This document shows positions 20,363-33,308 of a stretch of 64,000 nucleotides of DNA, piece by piece. This stretch comes from Stereocaulon alpinum (taxonomy: Eukaryota > Ascomycota > Lecanoromycetes > Lecanorales > Stereocaulaceae). The notes beneath the pieces were generated by a model. It was not told the DNA's origin and searched no databases. It was given only the letters and a program-made list of their open reading frames with translations. The position numbers and the translations under genes are program-made. How positions within the stretch are numbered: the first letter of the stretch is position 1; the number at the start of each line of letters is the position of its first letter. Location: contig JAEUBA010000005.1 of assembly GCA_018257865.1 (NCBI GenBank), positions 62,001 to 126,000 on the forward strand. Direction: 5' to 3'.

Positions 20363-23300
20363 GGAAGAGCTACATCTCGAAGGGGCAAACACCGGTTCAG
20401 CAAATGGTAGGTAGCGATATTAACAGATTGGGAAAGCTTTGCATGGATATACCAGAGGAGAGAAAGAGTTCACAGGTATGGGGCTATTTTACGGCAACCA
20501 TAGCTGTCGTCGCTACGGGGCGAGTTGACGGAGTTGCGGAGCACGGGACGGGCTCTGTTACCTTTCTAGTGGCTGATCGCCAGGAAAGTGGCTTGATTTT
20601 CTCTTGTGGGTTGACGGTCTATGCAATGGTAGCATCTTTTCTCTTTTCCACTTCCTCAATGCAAAGACTGCTTCAAGCTGTTTGGCAGCCCCACGTGTGC
20701 CAGCATGGATGTGCTGTTGCGCGGATCCTCTACTAATGCAGGAGCATGGCTACCCAATATGCCAGCTTTCGTTGATCTACACATAATACAGCGCTTACGC
20801 AAATTGAATCAATTGGACAGATGCCTAGCCCGTGGACGACAATTTGAGCAGGCATAGGGCTTGATGCAAGCTAACGATCTGCAGCGTTAGAATCTACCGA
20901 TTCGGCCCCTGAAGCGTGTCTACCCCAGCTTAAAAGGTGTGTGCTGTCGTGGAAGAATTCAGGGCTGAGAATGCGGCTTCGACAAGCCTCCCAGAGTTTC
21001 AGATCACCAAACTTGCGGTTCGATTCCACCTGGCATTTCACTTCTTCCTCCCCTTCATCACTTCGCAGCTACTAGATGTACTATTCGCTTGACCGAACAT
21101 ATGCGAAATCTAGGCCTGCTCGTTCATGAACCTTTGTCCTCCGGACGGCTTCACGCAGAATCGTGCGGTACGTTGCATAGGCAATCCGACAACACATCAG
21201 CTTTGGCTAAAGAACAACGCATACCGTAGACGGTATGCTGCAGACGGGACTTGCCTCCGCGGGAATGCAGGCACACCTGCAGTATATTAATAGGGTGCTG
21301 CAGATTCAGGCACATGAAGTACTAGTCTACTGTCAGAGCGGCCTCGAAGATTCCCCACAAAAAGGTCTCCGCCTTATTTTGTGTCGCCGCTCCCAATCAG
21401 CAAGTGGGGTATTCGGGCCTATTATTCCAGCCATTGAGAAACACTATCAACACCTATGATGCTAAATAGCTATCTGAACGCCCCTGAAGATGAGACCACT
21501 AGGCTCATTTAAACATGGTCTCTTCCGAAAATGCCCTCTCTGGGAAACGAGGGGTATATTGCCCTAGGAATGTAGGTCTCAACCACGCCTGCACCTCTCT
21601 ACGTTTGCGAAAAATTCAGATTTTCTGTACAAAGGACAACCTCGCTTCAGTGTTGCTCACATAAAGCCAGCCTACACGGTGTATCGGAAGTCTATTCGGC
21701 TGCTGAAGAGCTTGGCGAGATTGATATCTTCGTAGGCACCAGTGTCGCCTTATTTTCACGGGATGTAGCCAAAGCATCAACACATCCGCCAATATGAATA
21801 ATGCTTGAGGTGATCCGTCTGCTCCAAAGAGTCTTTCCTTGCCTGAGGTTGGTTGCTTGGGGTGTCTCTAAGCCCTCGTCGTATGCCTCCCTTATCAATC
21901 GTCCAAAGTTAGCCATCTCGTCGACCCAGTACCAGCTTTAGTAGCTTTCGTCGTACACTGGACAGGGCGATGGTGCGTTCCGGATTACACCTTCATGGCC
22001 AATTCCTGCATACAGCTCCCCTTCGAACATCCAGGAACAAAAGCTGCATGCTGGCAGAATCTCTAGCCAAGCATAGCACATCATTGTGTTCAGCAACACC
22101 ACCGTCACCACAAAGGCCCACTCCTTACCGATCGGCGCCCCCAACAGCAGCGCCAACTGTTCTTCAGCCTCAATTAGGCCCCATCAAGCGCCGTGGCATC
22201 GAAAAGAAAAACAGCTAGCTAAACGCGCCCCGCACCACCTGTCTCCGTCCCTCAATCCTCATCTCCAACATGCTACACTGAACCTTGGATACGAATGTCC
22301 CCAAACCATTCTCTATGTCCGGGAATCCACCGTCCTAGAAGCACCTGGATTTTCAAGCCCAACATATTTGAGCAATTTGGCGGTGAAGCAACTGTTTTGG
22401 TCTTATTCGCATTTTGGAGGTTGTGTGTCTCGCATAATGTTCGTGTGGGATGGAAAGAGGAGCGATCGATGTTGTGGGTGTCTGTGAGGCAGAGGTAAAA
22501 CTCTTCAGATCCAGTGCCCTTGCCCTGCTTTGTGTTTATCGCACGTCATCGAATAACATAGTCGTGTTGTGACAATGTGCGTCTCGACTGCGATACCGTG
22601 CAAGGTACTACCTGTTCCCGGTATACTGACGTCTGAATGGGCGACCGTAATCTCCACGAGAGGGCAATGGCCTAACTTGTCGCTCTGAACAGAGCTTTGA
22701 ATGTGATCTAGAGGCCAATAAATTCATGGGCCGTACGTTCTACTGACTGCGTGCTAGGTCTTTGAAGCCTTAGAAGTTTGCAAACATCCTGGCTTGGTTT
22801 TTGAGGTGAGGAACAATAAGCCAGATCAATAAAAGGGCAGGTGAGAGTGGAAGACCCACATGCAAGGTGCTGTCGAACAAAGAGATGTCGGCCGGACACC
22901 CGACAATACCACACTTCGGTATAAGACCATAAGGATTGCATATCATGCTAGGGGGGTGCTAAGCAAGTTAGCAATGCTCTTTGCATGCAAGAATATAGGT
23001 TACAACCAAAATCTGTGGAAGCAGAACATGAGGGAATAAAAGGGTGTCTGGAAGCAGGAAGCATGCCAAATGGCAAGTCTTAGATAGTGAAAACCACGGT
23101 CTAACTTGGATTAGAAGCTACATCAGATAACCCTTCTCGAGGCCAGCAGATAGGGCACAGAGGCTTGTGGACAAGCAGAGGAGGGATCAACTGGGAAGTA
23201 GCAATCTCGAACAAGGGTGTGTGACCCGAAATCCACGGAGTCCTATCGGGAGCAGGTTGGTAAGAGCTGCAAGCAATGGAGCTACGTACAACATGCATGA

Positions 23301-25027
23301 AGATCATCAGTGAGATCTGGCACAAATCGGAAGTCTGCTTATGCTGACTTCCACTTTATGAGCTTCTGGACAGCGCAACACCGACTCCACATCACTATTG
23401 ACAAGCAGACAAAAGTGTGTCTATTGGAAGCCTAGAGATTTCTATACTTCTAAGTCGCAGAGCCCATAACTCAGCGTGCTCTAGGCTGATGTACCAGTAC
23501 TTCGTAAACACACACCCCGCTACTTTTCCACCCACGTCTATCTAGTCTCTGTGGGTACGAGCCAGCAAGCGTGTAATCAGATAGGGGCGTTATTGGCCAA
23601 TCAATGAGGCATGTTTATGTGTCTTTCGCTTGAAACTACACGAATCTAGGGATGATCAGATAAAGAGGGTGTTCGAAAGTAAAACCCGCGCAGTAGTATT
23701 GCAAGTACCCAGGTCAGGGACCAGAAAACACGGCCTACGGTTGAATGGTTCTGCCGCTACACGAATGCCGTACGGGTCAAGAGTGGCATGTTACCTCGGG
23801 TACAACCCTACTAAAACACCCAGGCATTAGAGATATCACATGGGAGCATTGGTGCAGAAACAAGCTTGTAAGATGGTCCCATTTGAGGGCAATGACGATA
23901 GCCTGCAGCCGTGCCGCGCGCACGCCATTACAAGAAAATCATCCGAAGATCGAAGATCCATTGCATGTTCCCCAGACCCGAACATTTAGTTCTAGCCCGT
24001 GCGCTGATAGGTAGCTCTGCATTCCACCCCAAGTCGCAAGGAATTCGACATGCCCTTGATGATTGCCTTTCGTTAGAACCTAGTCTTCGACAGAGTCTTT
24101 ATGATTCCAAGCCGTGCGGATCGACCTCGAGGGACGGAGAATGGCCACGATTTGCAATACGGGAACCTAGGTAGATACTTCTCTGGCGTGACAAGTTGGG
24201 AGATAATGTGCACCAAGATGCCTACTTACACTGCTTAGCCAAAATCTCTAGGTAGGTATAGGAATACGTAAAGCATTTGTGCAGCGCCTAGGGATTCTAG
24301 TACATTGATGATCGAGAGTTCTACCAATTGAATCAATCTATCCAAATTGGTGGTAAGTTGGCGGGATTGCAAGGAAAAGCCCAATACATCTACCTACTTA
24401 CTCAACATGCGAATTCTCTTGGAGATTCTTGCCTCTCAAAACAAGAATCACACTCCTGCAACAGCATACGCCAACTGAATTTCCCAAAACTCTTGGCCGC
24501 ACCTGCCGTGACTGGAGTTGTGCGGCGTCTTCAACCTAGGAGAATGGGGATCCCAAAAGAGGAAACGATCGACAATTCTACAACTCCTCCGTCAGAATGT
24601 TTCCGGAACATGGGATGGCATCTTATCTTCGCTTGATCATCAGAGCTGGCATCCGCGCTGTCAGTCACGCCCAGTCGAAATCGTACCAATCATGTCTTTA
24701 CGCAGACACTCATGCCGACCTGAATGGCGCTTTAACTTCTACCTGACGGTTTGAAATTGTAGGACGCCTAGGTTGATCAAGAGTGGCCATGTATGGATGT
24801 TAGGCCAAATACACTCGTTTCCCAGTCCACCATGCATGCATAGGCTTTCTGCACCCACGTGGTTCAGTTGTGGGATTTGTCATCATCTTGCATGCTTTTT
24901 CGATATAACGTTCCCTAATCTCTGCTTGCATTGCATAGAGGCCCTTTCTCGGTATTTCACTTCTCTGCTTGGGACATTGATCTCTTAAAAGCAACAGCTC
25001 TCACAGAGCATTTTTCAGTTCACTAAA
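20363..25027. other. 4.7-kb gene desert
   Basis: Read on both strands: only short ORFs with no family resemblance, none over about 135 codons, and no convincing splice-linked exons. A tRNA T-loop-like GTTCGATTCC at about 21012 has no fitting stem. CGTTAGAA strings at about 20885 and 24073 resemble the 5' ends of the LTR family found elsewhere in this window but have no matching 3' ends or target duplications. The last few hundred bases are the 5' region of the fungal rhodopsin-like gene. Confidence 0.45.
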
Positions 25028-26552
25028 ATGGCAGCTCCGTCTGCGTCAGCAAGCTTACCACAGGTCCAGGCTGAGATGGCTATGCTATTGAATGGACCAG
25101 CAGGAAAACCACCGATTGGCGTAGTGCCCGAATTTCAATACCCACCAAATCTTGATGCAGTCTTCATAGCGACAACGACTTTGTGCGCCACCGTGGCCTT
25201 CTTAGCTGTAATTATACGTCTCTATACTAAACAACATCTTATGCGATCCAGAGCATATGAGGACTGTGAGCCTAATCCTTGATCCTTAGAGTTACATCTC
25301 TGACAATATCTACCAGACGTTATCGTCACAGCGTTGGTACGCTCCGCAAAAGGCCATGATGTCGCTGGTATGCTGCTGATCCTCAAAGGTTGGTGAAATT
25401 AGTTTCATCGCGACGTCGACGTACATCCTCAAGAGCGGCGGCGGAATTCACATGTGGGATCTCCGGCTCAAAGACTTCTTCAGGGTTCTCTACGTACGCT
25501 CCCCACCCCAACTCGAACATAAACTCCGTCCTAGGACTGAAAATGTCCCAAGTGGCTTAACATCTCTTCGATCATCTACGGCATCGTCATTTTCCTGATC
25601 AAGCTCTCAATCCTTCTCCAGTATATTAGGATTTTCGTACCAAACCGGAAAGGCAACATAGCTTTGTTCGTCGCCATCCACATCGTCATCTGGAGTCTTT
25701 TTATTTTCTATCTCACCAATACAATCTTCGAAATCGTGTTATGCCAGCCACGTGAGAAGATCTGGAATCTTTTGATCACTAGTGGTCACTGCTTCGACAT
25801 CAACGCTCCACCTATGGCTACCGGCGTGTTCAATGTCATATCCGACTTCGCAATCCTGATCCTCCCTATAGCGCCTATCTGGAAATTACAGATGGCCGTC
25901 AGGAAAAAGATCATGATTGCTGCGATCTTCGCCACTGGTATTGTGTGAGTTCTCCCAGGAATCCCTTCAAAGAAGCTTGACAGTTGAGTATCATTCGTTC
26001 TATCCGTCAACCGAGAAGCTTTGCTTCGTAAGACATACCTACTCACCACTCTTGGTACCCAGCGCCTGCGCAACATCCATACTGCGCACCGTCTACACGT
26101 GGAAGATAGTGCAAAATCCAGACGTCAGCTATAACATCTTTCGAATGGGTCTCTGGACAGTTGCCGAGATGACAACCGGTATCCTTGTCAGCTGCCTTCC
26201 CGTCATGCCTAGATTCTTCCAGCATTTCGGCCCCAAAATCTCCAGTACGTTATCCCACGGCTCCAAATCCCTGAGCAAGCGGGGCCAGCAGTCTGTTTCG
26301 AAAAATGTCACGAGTCAACGCCGATTCCCGCTATGGTACAAAAGGTCTGGCAACATGAGTGGGACTGGCGGTTCGGACACCTTGGTTGGCGAACGTGATA
26401 CCCAGGCTGAAGGTCGGCGGGAGTATATCATGCTCCAGAGTTTCGAATTGCCGGAATCGAGGAACAAAGAATTACCGGAGCTACCGGATGTGCTGGCATA
26501 TGGGCGAGGTACAAGACGGGAAGATATAGAGACTGGGGTATTCGCAGCATGA
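25028..26552 (+). CDS. Fungal rhodopsin-like (Pth11-related) integral membrane protein
   Basis: Five exons: 25028-25265, 25317-25336 (20 nt), 25389-25493, 25553-25944 and 26063-26552, giving 414 residues. About seven hydrophobic segments follow the fungal rhodopsin-domain order: FIATTTLCATVAFLAVIIRLYTK first, then YVIVTALVGEISFIATSTY across the micro-exon, GGGIHMWDL in the loop, NISSIIYGIVIFLIKLSILLQY, a long segment ending in CFDINAPPMATGVFNVISDFAILILP, and TVAEMTTGILVSCLPVMPRFF. The family signature of a Cys-containing loop before a D-x-x-I-L-x-L-P helix is present. There is no CFEM domain, so it is not a canonical Pth11 receptor. The hydrophilic C-terminal tail of about 140 residues is Ser/Arg-rich. 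The ligand and role are unknown; sensing or membrane enzyme regulation are both possible. Confidence 0.88.
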
Positions 26553-27311
26553 GCTCGGTTCAACAACCATGTCACCAGAGGTACTGTAGATCTCTCCGTT
26601 AGCAGCCTAAGGAGCACCAAGTACCTCGTCACATCTTCGTTGTTCGCGATATGTCCAGCGGTGTCGAGCAATCTTAGCACCGAACACCAAAGCCACCCCC
26701 TTTAGAAGAATTCACCCCCTGAGTTGTCAAACCTACAAGTTGTCAACTTTGACCCTAAAGCTGCTCCTGCAGGAAGGTCCAATCGTATGCCGAGATACGT
26801 ACCGTAGACCAAAGCCGAAGATCTCTGGGCCTCCTCCTATTCACCCTAAGACTAGCTCTACGCCTCTTCAAGGGCGGCCCGGGCGGCTTACGACTCAGGG
26901 GTAGATCTTTCTGCTTTAAGTAAGCAGACCTCCCAAGTCAGTAGCTTGGCTAAAAAGGCCCCCACGTCGGTAAAGCAGGCAAGAGCCAATCCCAGTCTAC
27001 CAGACAGATGCGCAAGACGACTAGCTGATTGGTAGAGGATGTTGATTGTCGATCGAGATTGGCGTTGCGCAATCGCGGCACCGCTATGCAACCCCCAGAG
27101 CAGGTGGCCGCTGAAGCTGGGGCTGCGCCCACCTTAGCGCCCTGGGTACTTGTCATATACCTGCTGCCTTGCCCAAGTGGAGACGCACAAACGCAGGAGG
27201 TCGAGCATCTCATGCAGGTGTTTGATCAAACGACATTCATATATACCTATATACACAATTTCCTCAACTCTAGATTGATCGTTTTAGACCCTGGGAAATA
27301 ACTCTCTAAAA
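26553..27311. other. Intergenic region, possible repeat debris
   Basis: No gene is supported. Around 26690-26960 the sequence is compositionally different (CCCCC-rich, many CCTAAA strings) and includes CTTTAGAA at about 26700. No paired end or target duplication was found. The last part is the HET gene's 5' region. Confidence 0.35.
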
Positions 27312-29162
27312 ATGAACGGAATGTTCCAGTACCGTCCATTGGACCCCAAACACAACGAGCTTCGTCTAATTCGTCTATGCCTACCGCTCAGCGATGGAAC
27401 TGCAGAAAAGTCGAAACCATTGTGTTGTTTCCTTCAGCATGTTTCTCTAGATGATGATCCCACCTACATAGCCTTGTCATACGTCTTTGGTGCTGCTGAG
27501 CCGCCCTCCTCCCTCAACGTCAATGGGAAATCTCTCCGGATCACAAACAATCTGGATGTTGCGCTCCGCCATCTTCAAAAGAAGGTGAAAAGTGAACGTC
27601 TCTGGATTGATGCAGTCTGCATTAACCAACAAGACATGGAAGAAAAAAGCGTACAGATCCCACGCATGCTTTCTATATACCAAAATGCCAACCAGGTAAT
27701 TGCCTGGTTAGGAGAAGCTGGTGATGATAGCGAGCTGGTCCTGCAAAAGATGTCCTGTATGGGCGAAAAAGTCTTGGCGTGTGGTACGTTGCAAGAGATC
27801 CTAGCAGGGGCAGAGAAGGAGCAGATAGATAACATAGCAAGGAACGTGATCATCGGACAAGGTGATATTATGATCGCGGAGAACAAGGTCTTCAACTTGA
27901 GCGCGAAATGTGCCGATATCGAAATATCTTCTTTCATCAGTCTATTCAAACGAAGATTTTGGCGACGTATGTGGATCATGCAGGAGGTGGCCATGGCGAG
28001 AATCCTGCACTTTGTTTGCGGACAGGCTTCCTTGTCGTGGCATCCCTTTTTTGCCGCTTGCTGGTTGCTACAACAGATCCAAGTTCCTACCGGAAGCCGC
28101 CTCGAGAAGGAGTGGACCATCCTGAAAGACGCTTTCTCGGAAGCCAACTTTTTCATCAATGGCTCGTATCTATATAAATCAGCTTACAATCAAGGCAACA
28201 CTAAAGAGCCTCTTCGACAGTTGTTAGAAGTCGCTCGTCAGCACACTTGCGCATCTGATCCAAAGGACATGGTATTTGCACTTTCAGGTTTGGCTAGTGA
28301 TTGGGAGGAGCTTGGGATAGAGACGGATTACTCCAGACCTTATGAGGATATGTATATCGAAGTGGCGCGACGGTACATTGAAAAGGGCGAATTGAGCCTG
28401 CTGTACCAAGCACAAGATCGAAGTTTGGGGGTTATGACGACTTTGCCTTCCTGGGCCCCGGACTGGTCTCGTCCAAGATCAAGGGTTTGTCTAACCAACG
28501 GGTTCTTTGACGACCGAGACTTTTCTGCATCTGGCACAGCTTCCTCCAAGCCTAAATTTCGTATAAAGACACGCCAACCAAAGGCTCTTCTATGGCTCGG
28601 CGTGCAAGTGGGGGAAGTGGCTTCATATGGACAAGTCTACAACTCTAAGGACATGGGCTCCTCCTTTGAAGCAATCTCGGGCTGGCTCGCTGAGTTTGAG
28701 GAGCTCTCAGGTCCTGATATGCGTGGACTAAGGCCCTCAGATGAAGCTTTGTGGCAGACACCGATTGCGATGAGGAAGCCTCAAGATCCGGTCTGGGAAA
28801 GAAGAAGTGAAAGACTGCATCTGGCTTTTCAAGTCCTTCGCGGCATCATCAAGCCACCAGACAGAGCCATTGAGCCAGAGATGTTGTCCTTACAGTATGC
28901 TGAACCATATATATACGCTATGGGCCGCGTTGCAGACGGCAGAAGAGGATTCACTTATGGTGAAGCATGTCTTGGCCTTGGTCCGTCAGACATACAAGTA
29001 GGAGATCTGGTATGCATCCTGCTTGGCTTGGAGGTACCTATGATCCTTCGCAAGAAGCCGAATGGTAGGTATTTATTGATTGGCGACGCTTACGCTCATG
29101 GTATAATGCATGGTGAATATATGGAACACAATCCTCGGACCAGGTATTACGAGATAGAATGA
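27312..29162 (+). CDS. Heterokaryon incompatibility (HET) domain protein
   Basis: An intronless gene of 616 residues. The HET domain is at about residues 50-215 with all three usual blocks: YIALSYVFG (normally YxALSYxWG), LRITNNLDVALRHL then LWIDAVCINQQDMEEKSVQIPRM and IYQNANQVIAWLG, and FWRRMWIMQEVAMA. The rest matches the long form of fungal HET proteins, with DPKDMVFALSGLASD and a C-terminal VGDLVCILLGLEVPMILRKKPNGRYLLIGDAYAHGIM-type region (quoted here only as a pattern of the family's closing barrel). Such proteins trigger programmed cell death on non-self recognition or function in general immunity-like responses; most family members are uncharacterised. No NACHT, ankyrin or WD repeats are attached. 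The start is the Met two codons before a second Met, and either could be used. Confidence 0.94.
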   Translation: MNGMFQYRPLDPKHNELRLIRLCLPLSDGTAEKSKPLCCFLQHVSLDDDPTYIALSYVFGAAEPPSSLNVNGKSLRITNNLDVALRHLQKKVKSERLWIDAVCINQQDMEEKSVQIPRMLSIYQNANQVIAWLGEAGDDSELVLQKMSCMGEKVLACGTLQEILAGAEKEQIDNIARNVIIGQGDIMIAENKVFNLSAKCADIEISSFISLFKRRFWRRMWIMQEVAMARILHFVCGQASLSWHPFFAACWLLQQIQVPTGSRLEKEWTILKDAFSEANFFINGSYLYKSAYNQGNTKEPLRQLLEVARQHTCASDPKDMVFALSGLASDWEELGIETDYSRPYEDMYIEVARRYIEKGELSLLYQAQDRSLGVMTTLPSWAPDWSRPRSRVCLTNGFFDDRDFSASGTASSKPKFRIKTRQPKALLWLGVQVGEVASYGQVYNSKDMGSSFEAISGWLAEFEELSGPDMRGLRPSDEALWQTPIAMRKPQDPVWERRSERLHLAFQVLRGIIKPPDRAIEPEMLSLQYAEPYIYAMGRVADGRRGFTYGEACLGLGPSDIQVGDLVCILLGLEVPMILRKKPNGRYLLIGDAYAHGIMHGEYMEHNPRTRYYEIE

Positions 29163-30545
29163 CCAGTCTATCTTCGCGGGACCTGTATAAGACGAGTGAT
29201 CTAGATGTTTCATATCGAACATGATGCTGCATGACACTAACATATCGGGTGAGAATGCATACGCAAGCACAGAAGTCATAGCAATAACTTCGCATCGGAG
29301 GTCTGCAATTCGTCTCGATCTGGAGGGAGTGGAGCCAAGCTTCTCAAGGGGCGTCACACTGAGTAGAAACGCTCGAAAAAGGAGGTATACATACGAGCAA
29401 CGTCAATTAAGCCACATCACAAAAGGCTCAGCAGTTGGATCCTTAGCTCGAATGCGAAAACAACAGTCACGTCTAAACTAACCATACAAGAAACCAGGAA
29501 TCCACACGAGAAGTGTCAAAAAGGTGAAACGAAGACTATTATCCCTCCCCATCTTGGGGCCGGACCAGAATACACACCTTAATTCGTTTCGGCAGTAGTA
29601 TGACCGTGATGAGGCTCGAGATTATGTACCCAATATTGGTGAATGCAGCCCTCATACTTTGCATCAATTGGTCAAAGATGTCGTGATTGAGAGTATCTCA
29701 GGACTAGGTATGACGATACCCTTAGCATCATGCAATGAGTTTATTGATGTTGACTGCTCGAAGCAGAGCGCCTGGGTCTGGCAGTGCCGATGATCAAACA
29801 CACCGTGCACACCTTCTACTGGGCTTTCTATGCACACGTGTGTATTTTAGAATCCAAGATGAGAACTACATCGATTGCGAGCAGATGTCGATGGCGCAGC
29901 GGCTTGGGTAAACAGGGCCGTGATCGAGTCCCATCCACGATAGGTACATGGGGTATGTTGACGTGAAACGTTCAATAGAGAATCGCTCTTCGTCATTGAC
30001 CGTAAGGATTCCAAAGTGAAGGAATAGAATGAAAGTTTGACCTTCGGCGGAAGAGAACCTGGGAAGGAGCTTTCAATAAGTGGCACTTTCTATGCAAGAG
30101 ATCACGGAAACTATGGGCAGAGAACAAGCTGAGTAAATTAAGCATCACAGCTTTATGACTTCCGGCCATCTCGAAGATCTAGAGGATCATACGTATTTTC
30201 CGGGAAAGGCAGAAGGAAGCCTCATACATCGCCTCAAGAGGTGATCGCTGAGCTGGTGGGATTGTAGAGTATAAAGACAACTTTCGATCACCCGCAACTG
30301 CCAGCAGAAGGCAAGAAGCAATAGCCACTGCAACATCAAATCATTCTCGCATGCAATGAATGGAAAGCTAGCTCACGTCAAACCAGGCAGGCTGACTTCA
30401 ACGAGACCACCGCTCAGCCATTGGCGATAGAAGGAGAGATAGTCATCATAGCAGTATAGCGGCAAGCGATCTGAATGTAGCCGTAGAAATTACTCACCGG
30501 AGCTGAGCGTATCGCACGGCGCTTACGCCCACTGTATTTTTTGTA
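29163..30545. other. Intergenic region between the HET and S41 peptidase genes
   Basis: Only short ORFs on either strand; nothing recognised. The two flanking genes converge here, so 3' regions of both lie inside. Confidence 0.4.
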
Positions 30546-32848
30546 TCATTCGTCGAAATGCGCAATTTTTGCGGGGCCATTGATTCGAAGGGAGTCACTA
30601 AGTGTCCCATTGACACACAATCCGGTACCATTGGCCTTGATACCTCTTGCAACTCTTGCCCAAGTGTGGTCGACATTGACCATGTCGGACGGTTCGTAAT
30701 AAAACCTGCAATTTGCTGTTATAGAAGCGGCAAATTGCAAGGGCGTAGAGCTTTCGTCGCCCTGAGCAATCATGTCTTGAGTGTTCAGCATCAAAATGGA
30801 ACGGATAGGAGGACCCTGTGCTAGAGGCTCCAAGGATTTCCGGAGCTGAGAAGGTGATGCTGATGATTTGGATAGTGCATCTATAGCCTGCTTCGCGTAT
30901 GCAACGATCCAGTCGTGTCTGAGTACCAGACCGCCCTGAACGCCGCCAACCACTGCCATTGGCTGGTCATTTGGACGGCCGCCAACAGTGGCACTTACAA
31001 CGTGACCCTGATTTATGAGTAGATTAGCAAAGAAGGCACACGTAGATGAGCATTGGCCATCGGTGAGCTATCAAATGGCTGCCAGTCAGTTTCCGTACCA
31101 CGCCATGCATCTCACTAATGCGATGTCTTTACTTACAAGAACAATGTTCTCGCCCGCAAAGACCTGAGAAGGGAGACTGGATTTGTTGGCATAACCGCTG
31201 ACAACAATACCATCCTCAATCAGATCCAGTGTGCCGTTTGAGAGTTTCAACGACGCGACCATCGAGAAGATGTCACCATGTTGTTGAAGTGGAGGGTAGA
31301 GCTCCTGCCAGCTATTGTAGCTTGGGCCATCTGGCAGTCGAAGGCTGTTTCGAGCGTTGTAGATAGACCAACTTAGGCAGCCAAGGTGGGGGTCATTGTC
31401 CAGTGTCATATCACTTGATGCGATCGCCCCGAGTGTATTGATGGCTTCAGAACCGCGAAACCGAAGCCCGGTATATGGAACAATGGTTGGGAAGAGCTGT
31501 TTGAAGAGATCGAGTCCAAGTAGAGGATTGCCACCCCCATTTCCTCGAATGTCGATGATGAGCCTCTCTTTGCCAGAAGTTTTACACTCTTCCAGGAATG
31601 TAGAGATTAAATTCTGAAATTCTCGTGTTTCTCTCGCCCCTCTAATGATGAAGGAATTGATGTTCAATACGGCGACATCGGAATTGTCGGGTCCACCCAA
31701 AAAGTAGCCTTTTATAACGCCGCTTGTATGATCTATGATAGGAATTGAAGACGTTGCTGATAATAGGTTGACTCCATTGCCAGGCGACGAAAGCAACGAT
31801 AACTCTATATCCGAAGAATTGAGGACTGTTTCAGATCCATACTCCCACCGTAGGCCACTCGATGTGAGGGGAAGAAAGGCCGAGTGGTCAAATGAGATGC
31901 TCGTACCGTTATCGAATGCACATGTAGTGTTGTCACCCCGGGTCGAGTGTGGCAGATATGGGAAGCTTCCGTGAGACAATCTTGGTGCAGTAGTGGCCGG
32001 GCCATGGAAAATTGAATTGTACAGCGCGTCAAGGTCTTGAAGCCTAGTGGCAGACTGAAGTGCGTAATCTTCCATGTATTGACTGACGTCCTGGCCATTT
32101 ATCGAGCTGATGGCAGAAGGAATGAAGTTCGATCTAGAGAACGCCGCTAGGTCGGCTGTGGTTCAACAAACTATTAGCGTCTCAGCCATAGAGATTAGAA
32201 GGATACGTAGGCTTACAATGGAAGTAAATTTTTGGCACTTGTAGGCCATCGAGGGAAACGGACACAAGCGAAACGTCGCCTGAGTGGCGGTGGATAATTG
32301 GTGACTTGGCAATACGCTCGGAAGAGTATCCAAGATGTCCGTCTTTTGCGGCGTTGATGAGGGTGTAAATATCGAGCTCAAAGTCATATTCGGTGCCGTA
32401 GCCACCTGTAGCAGCAGTCCTGCTAATGTTGTTCAAGCCACCGACAAGATCCACAGCAGGAAGGTGGTACGTTTGTGGAGGGTCTTTCAGGTAGGGAACA
32501 GTGCTTTGAAATTGAAGAAATGCCTGGAGCCAATCTATATGTGCGATGGCACGGCCTGGGTCAATAGATGTGCTCCGCAAGCAAGCGTAGAGTTCTGACG
32601 GTTTCACGCGCAAATGGCTCGCTAGAAAAGCAATCAGTGCCGGGGATGACCAATGCATCAATGAATGCCTTACCTTCCGGATGCTCTAACAGGTAGACAT
32701 CAGCACGTGATGAAAGCACTTCGCAAGGACTATGGCCTGCCTTCAGAGTTGTTTGCTTCTCGATATTGGAGGTAGAAGATATTGCTGGGTGAGCTGCAAC
32801 TAGCGCAGCTTCAGCAGCCAAGATGGCAAAAGAAAATGAAGTCTTCAT
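30546..32848 (-). CDS. Secreted S41-type (tail-specific/CPAF-like) serine peptidase
   Basis: Four exons: 32848-32674, 32621-32217, 32155-31137 and 31067-30546, encoding 706 residues in one frame through 52-, 61- and 69-bp introns. A signal peptide (MKTSFSFAILAAEAALVAAHP) starts the protein. The S41 core lies in the C-terminal half: KERLIIDIRGNGGGNPLLG for the core strand, and LTDGQCSSTCAFFANLL formed at the last splice junction for the serine elbow, followed by HVVSATVGGRPNDQPM. Fungal members of this secreted group resemble chlamydial CPAF in domain order and are of unknown substrate. Many NxS/T sites and spaced Cys fit secretion. A TATA-like run about 130 bp upstream is plausible. The catalytic Ser in CSSTC is present. 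Confidence 0.9.
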
Positions 32849-33308
32849 CTTGGCAAAGGAATGGCGATGTAGCTGTGTCGAATGTAACAGAAAAGAGCAC
32901 CGAAGAAAGAATATTGAGCTGATGATGTGAAGGAGTGTGGATCAGCTGATCATGGTGACGATAATAGAATGGTAGCCTCTTATATAAAACCTAGGGTAGG
33001 ATATCCTATCTTAAGAAGAGATAGAGTACCTGTTATATGTATATCTAGACTGGTATATAATGATAAACTGAGAAGTATACATTTGTAGTAGGAAACAGTC
33101 ATAGAAGAGCTTGTAGGAGTAAATCTGAGGCAATTAGTAGATTTAAAGCTAGAAAAAGATTTGGTGGTTTGGTTTTGTCGTACTGTCCATGGTCGTCCGC
33201 GGTACTAACGCGCTAGTGGGGCCCGCTAAGTCTGCCCTAAAGTAGCAACAAAGGTCATTGCAAGCATAAGCGATCATTTCGTTATTGCTTAAGTAGTCGG
33301 AGGGAGAC
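32849..33308. other. AT-rich 5' region of the S41 gene
   Basis: Positions about 32960-33170 are strikingly AT-rich, dominated by TATATA, TAGTAG and GTATAT strings with stops in all frames, unlike the surrounding genes. It includes a TATA-like run at 32981-32988 that reads TTTTATATA on the minus strand. It may be a RIP-mutated transposon relic or simply an AT-rich promoter. Confidence 0.35.

Noticed and set aside
21005..21030. tRNA-like GTTCGATTCC string
   Set aside because: Flanking bases do not pair as a T-stem and no D or anticodon arm can be drawn upstream.
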